From Lithospermum erythrorhizon (Eukaryota; Streptophyta; Magnoliopsida; Boraginales; Boraginaceae), in NCBI GenBank assembly GCA_019722365.1, contig JADFUC010000290.1, positions 18,480 to 82,479 of the forward strand: a stretch of DNA of 64,000 nt, in the 5' to 3' direction. The position numbers were made by a program, and so were the translations under genes. The notes beneath the pieces were generated by a model. The model was given only the letters and a program-made list of their open reading frames with translations. It had not been told where the DNA came from and did no database searches. Below are positions 60,501 through 64,000 of the stretch, in pieces; positions within the stretch are counted from its first letter, which is position 1, and each line of letters opens with the position of its first letter.

Positions 60501-61290
60501 GCCCAGGCCCAGCCCAGTGGCCCAGGGCCCAGGGCCCAGGGCCCAGGGCCCAGGCCTGCGCCCAGGCCCAGGCCCAGGGCCCAGTACCCAGTGGCCCAGT
60601 GGCCCAGGCCCAGGCCCAGGCCCAGGGCCCAGTGGCCCAGGCCCAGTGGCCCAGTATTCAGCCCAGGCCCAGGCCCAGCCCAGGGCCCAGGCCTGGTGGC
60701 CTGTGGCCCAGTGGCCCAGTGGCCCAGGCCCAGGCCCAGGCCCAGGCCCAGGCTCAGGCCCAGTGGCCCAGGCCCAGGGCTCAGTGGCCTGGTGGCCCAG
60801 GCCTAAAGGCCTGGCCTAGGCCTAGGCCCAGGCCTGTGGGCCCAGGCCTGTGGCCCAGGCCCAGGCCTAGGCCTAGGCCTAGGCCAGGGCCTGTGGCCCA
60901 GGCCCAGGGCCTGTGTACCTGCGGCCCAGGCCCAGGCTCCAGGCCCAGGGCCCAGGCCCAGGGCCCAGGCCCAGGCCCAGGCCCAGGCCTGTGGCCCAGG
61001 GCCCAGTAGCCCAGTGGCCTAGGGCCCAGGGCCTAGGCCCAGGCCCAGGCCCAGGCCCAGGCCTGTGGCCTGCGGCCCAGCATTCAGCCCAGGCCCAGGC
61101 CCAGGCCCAGGCCCAGGCCCAGGCCCAGGGCCCAGTGGCCCAGTGGCCCAGGCCCAGGCTCAGGCCCAGGCCCAGGCCTAGGCCCAGGCCCAGGCCCAGT
61201 GGCCCAGGCCCAGGCCCAGGCCTAGGCCCAGGCCTAGGCCCAGGCCCAGTGGCCTGTGGCCCAGGCCCAGGCCTGTGGCCCAGGCCTCCA

Positions 61291-61324
61291 GGCCTAGGCC
61301 TAGGCCTAGGCCTAGGCCTAGGCC
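61291..61324. repeat. Longest self-complementary GGCCTA run
   Basis: Five GGCCTA units plus GGCC, a perfect palindromic tract of 34 bases within the satellite. Confidence 0.9.
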
Positions 61325-64000
61325 AGGGCCCAGGCCCAGGGCCCAGGGCCCAGGGCCCAGGCCCAGTGGCCCAGGCCCAGGCCCAGTGGCCTGTGGCCCA
61401 GGCCCAGGCCCAGTACTCCAGGCCTGGTGGCCCAGGCCCAGTGGCCCAGGCCCAGGGCCCAGGGCCCAGGGCCCAGGCCCAGGCCCAGGCCCAGGCCCAG
61501 GCCTAGGCCCAGGCCCAGGCCCAGGCCCAGGCCCAGGCCTAGGCCCAGGCCAGGGCCCAGGCCTCAGGCTCAGGCCCAGGCCCAGGCCCAGGCTCAGGCC
61601 TAGGCCCAGGCCTAGGCCTGGCAGCCCAGGCCTAGGCTCAGTGGCCCAGGCCTAGGCTCAGCCCAGGCCTGTGTGGCCCAGGCCTGTAGCCTGTGTGGCC
61701 TGTGGCTTCCAGGTCAGTGGCCCAGGCCTAGGGCCTCAGGCTCAGGCCTAGGCCCAGGCTCAGTGGCCCAGGCCTAGTGGCCTGTGGCCCAGTGGCCCAG
61801 TGGCCCAGGGCCCAGGCCCAGGCCCAGGGCCCAGGCCCAGGCCCAGGCCTAGGCCCAGGCCTAGGCCCAGGCCCAGGCCCAGGCCTGAAAGGCCCAGCAG
61901 CCCAGTGGCCCAGTGGCTCCAGCAGCCCTGCGCCTCAGGGCCCAGGCCCAGGGCCTGGTGGCCCAGGGCCCAGGGCCCAGTACCAGGCCCAGTGGCCTTG
62001 TGGCCCAGGCCCAGGCCTAGGCCTAGGGCCTAGGCCCAGGCCCAGGCTTGTGGCCCAGGGCCTAGGGCCCAGGGCCCAGGCCCAGTGGCCTAGGCCTAGG
62101 GCCTAGGCCTAGGCCTGTGGCCCAGGCCTCCAGGCCTAGGGTCAGGCCTGCGCCCAGGCCCAGGCTCAGTGGCCTGTGGCCTAGGTCAGCCCAGGGCCTG
62201 TGTACCTGTGGCCTTAGGCCTAGGCCTGTGGCCCAGGCCTAGGCCTAGGCCTAGGCTCAGGCCCAGGCCTAGGCCTAGGCTCAGTAGGCAGCACCCAGCG
62301 CCCAGGCCCAGGGCCCAGGGCCCAGGGCCCAGGCCCAGGGCCCAGGGCCCAGGGCCCAGGCCCAGTGGCCCAGTGGCCCAGTGGCCTAGGCCTAGGGCCT
62401 GGCCCAGGGCCCAGTGGCCCAGGCCCAGGGCCCAGGGCCCAGTGGCCCAGGGCCCAGGGCCCAGGCCTGTGGCCTGCGCCCAGGCCTAGGCCCAGGCCCA
62501 GGCCCAGGCCCAGTGGCCCAGTGGCTCAGTGGCCTGTGGCCCAGGGCCCAGGCCCAGGGCCTAGGCTCAGGCCCAGGCCCAGGCCTAAACAGGCCCAGGC
62601 CTGCAGCCCAGGCCCAGGCCCAGCCCAGGCCCAGGCCCAGGCCCAGGGCCTAGGCCTAGGCCCAGTGGCCCAGCCCAGTGGCCCAGGCCCAGGCCTGCAG
62701 CTCAGTGGCCCAGTGGCCTGTGGCTCAGGCCCAGGCCCAGTGGCCTAGGCCTGTACCCAGGCCCAGGCCCAGGGCCCAGGCCCCAGCCCAGGCCCAGGCC
62801 CAGGGCCTGTGGCCCAGGCCCAGGCCCAGGCCCAGGGCCCAGGCCTGTGGCCCAGGGCCCAGGCCCAGGCCTGTGGCCTGTGGCCTGTGGCCTGTGGCCC
62901 AGGGCCCAGCCTGTGGCCCAGGCCTAGGGCCCAGGGCCTGGGCCCAGGGCCCAGGCCCAGGCCTGGCCTGTGGCCTGTGGCCCAGGCCCAGGCCCAGTGG
63001 CCCAGGCCCAGGCCTGCGCCCAGGCCCAGTGGCCTGTGTGGCCCAGGCCCAGGCCCAGGCCCAGGCCCAGGCCCAGGCCTCAGGCCCAGGCCCAGGCCCA
63101 GGCCCAGGCCCAGTGGCCTGTACCCAGCCCAGCGGCCCAGGCCTATAGGCCCAGGCCCAGTGGCCCAGGCCCAGTGGCCCAGCCCAGGCCCAGGCCCAGG
63201 CCTAGGCCTGTGGCCCAGGCCTAGGCCTAGGCCCAGTGGCCCAGGGCCCAGGCCCAGGCCCAGGGCCTGTGGCCCAGTGGCCCAGGCTCATGGCCTGTGG
63301 CCCAGGCCCAGTGGCCTGTATTTGTGGGCCCAGGCCTGAGGCCCCAGTGGCCCAGGGCCCAGGCCCAGGGCCCAGGGCCGTGGCCCAGGCCCAGGCTCAG
63401 TAGCCTGTGGCCTGTGGCCCAGGCCCAGCCCAGGCCCAGGCCTGTGGCCCAGTGGCCCAGGCTCAGTGGCCCAGGCCTGTGGCCCAGGCCCAGGCCCAGG
63501 CCCAGGCCCAGGCCTAGGCCCAGGCCCAGGCCCAGGGCCTGTGGCCTCAGGCCCAGGCTCAGTGGCCAGGCTCCAGTATTTGTGGCCCAGGCCTAGAAAA
63601 TACCAGGCTCAGGCCTAGGCCTAGGGCCCAGTGGCCCAGGGCCCAGGGCCCAGGGCTCAGGCCCAGGGCCCAGGGCCCAGGCCCAGGGCCCAGTGGCCTG
63701 TGGCCCAGGCCCAGGCCCAGGCCCAGGCCCAGTACCCAGTGGCCCAGTGGCCCAGGCCCAGGCCCAGGCCTGCGGTGGCCCAGGGCCCAGCCCAGGCTCC
63801 AGGGCCCAGCCCAGGCCCAGGCCCAGGGCCCAGGCCCAGGCCTGTGGCCTGCAGGCCCAGCCCAGGCCCAGGCCCAGGGCCCAGGCCCAGGGCCTAGGCC
63901 CAGGCCCAGGCCCAGGCCCAGGCCCAGGCCCAGGCCTGAGCCCAGGCCCAGGCCCAGGCCCAGGCCCAGGCCCAGGCCTCAGGCCTAGGCCTGTATGCAA

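Larger units (their letters stand above)
51726..63990. repeat. 12.3-kb GC-rich satellite of 6-, 7- and 8-base words (GGCCCA core)
   Basis: The whole stretch is a concatenation of a few related words: GGCCCA (6), GGGCCCA (7), GTGGCCCA (8), and variants GGCCTA, GGCCTGT, GGCTCA, GTACCCA and GTATTCA. Perfect hexamer runs are short (the longest seen is seven units, 58528-58569). There is no obvious longer fixed unit by eye. The first 600 bases are rich in GTATTCA words, after which GC-rich words dominate. CpG is nearly absent. Several frames stay open for hundreds of codons (for example 58016-59269 and 59596-60819) because the main unit is six bases and has few stops. These are not genes. The array begins inside copia RNase H sequence, and the last bases of the window (TGTATGCAA) leave the pattern. 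Confidence 0.97.

Noticed and set aside
52278..63897. Dozens of long open frames rich in Gly-Pro, Ala-Gln, Pro-Arg and Trp-Pro in the satellite, up to 417 codons
   Set aside because: They exist because the repeat unit is six bases with few stop words. They overlap in several frames and both strands and have no initiation context or splice structure. They are treated as satellite, with only a speculative note on repeat-associated translation.
51726..63990. Satellite explained as miscalled telomere repeat from long-read sequencing
   Set aside because: The known miscall CCCTGG is not a permutation of this unit (CCCAGG), and the left edge fits gradual emergence from copia sequence. An assembly artefact cannot be excluded without reads, but it is not the best reading.
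51726..63990. CRISPR-like array
   Set aside because: There are no regular spacers of similar length between conserved repeats. The words are contiguous, and this is plant nuclear DNA.

Overview
This is nuclear DNA of a flowering plant, almost certainly a eudicot. The evidence is three intron-containing plant genes with GT/AG introns, AT-rich intergenic DNA, decayed Ty1/copia elements, an L1-type LINE, Cassandra (5S-related) TRIM elements, plant telomere-type TTTAGGG tracts and a Stowaway-like MITE. An asterid is possible but the sequence does not prove it. The real genes have intact frames and splice sites, while nearly all transposon coding is broken by stops and small indels, so most of the window is old repeat debris.

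Layout. 1-12.8 kb: a degenerate copia polyprotein (+) followed by LTR-like and AT-rich retroelement debris. 13.1-19.8 kb: two genes on the minus strand, a two-exon TAXIMIN-like secreted-peptide gene (13142-14262) and a 12-exon DnaJ-type zinc-finger gene (14922-19755). 20.0-23.0 kb: a second degenerate copia (-) with its LTR. 23-32 kb: AT-rich intergenic DNA with local repeats, LTR debris and a Stowaway MITE. 32265-33369: a four-exon TSJT1-like (YGL/LRDR, DUF3700) gene on the plus strand. 34-36 kb: unassigned repeat-rich DNA. 36.3-51.7 kb: a large inverted repeat with arms of about 4.4 kb, 36281-40780 and 47350-51735. The arms are separated by about 6.6 kb that holds a degenerate LINE (-). Each arm carries the same nested composite: a myosin XI gene fragment, a telomere-like tract, a copia RT/RNase H region and a Cassandra TRIM inserted at the same codon of RNase H. 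51.7-64.0 kb: a 12.3-kb GC-rich satellite built from GGCCCA/GTGGCCCA/GGGCCCA-type words.

The most interesting point is the satellite. Its left edge lies inside the copia RNase H reading frame, a few tens of bases beyond the nested Cassandra. The left arm keeps an unexpanded version of the same position (36281-36309). The inverted copies therefore look like a before-and-after pair for the birth of a satellite. Its core hexamer, read on the minus strand, is a circular permutation of GGCCTG, the same unit that expands in human NOP56 in SCA36. It can form G-quadruplexes and leaves long dipeptide-repeat frames open.

The three genes do not form a pathway. TAXIMIN is a small secreted peptide, the DnaJ-type protein is probably a chaperone-like or plastid factor of uncertain role, and the TSJT1-like protein belongs to a stress- and hormone-responsive amidotransferase-fold family. 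Transposon coordinates are approximate unless a motif fixes them.
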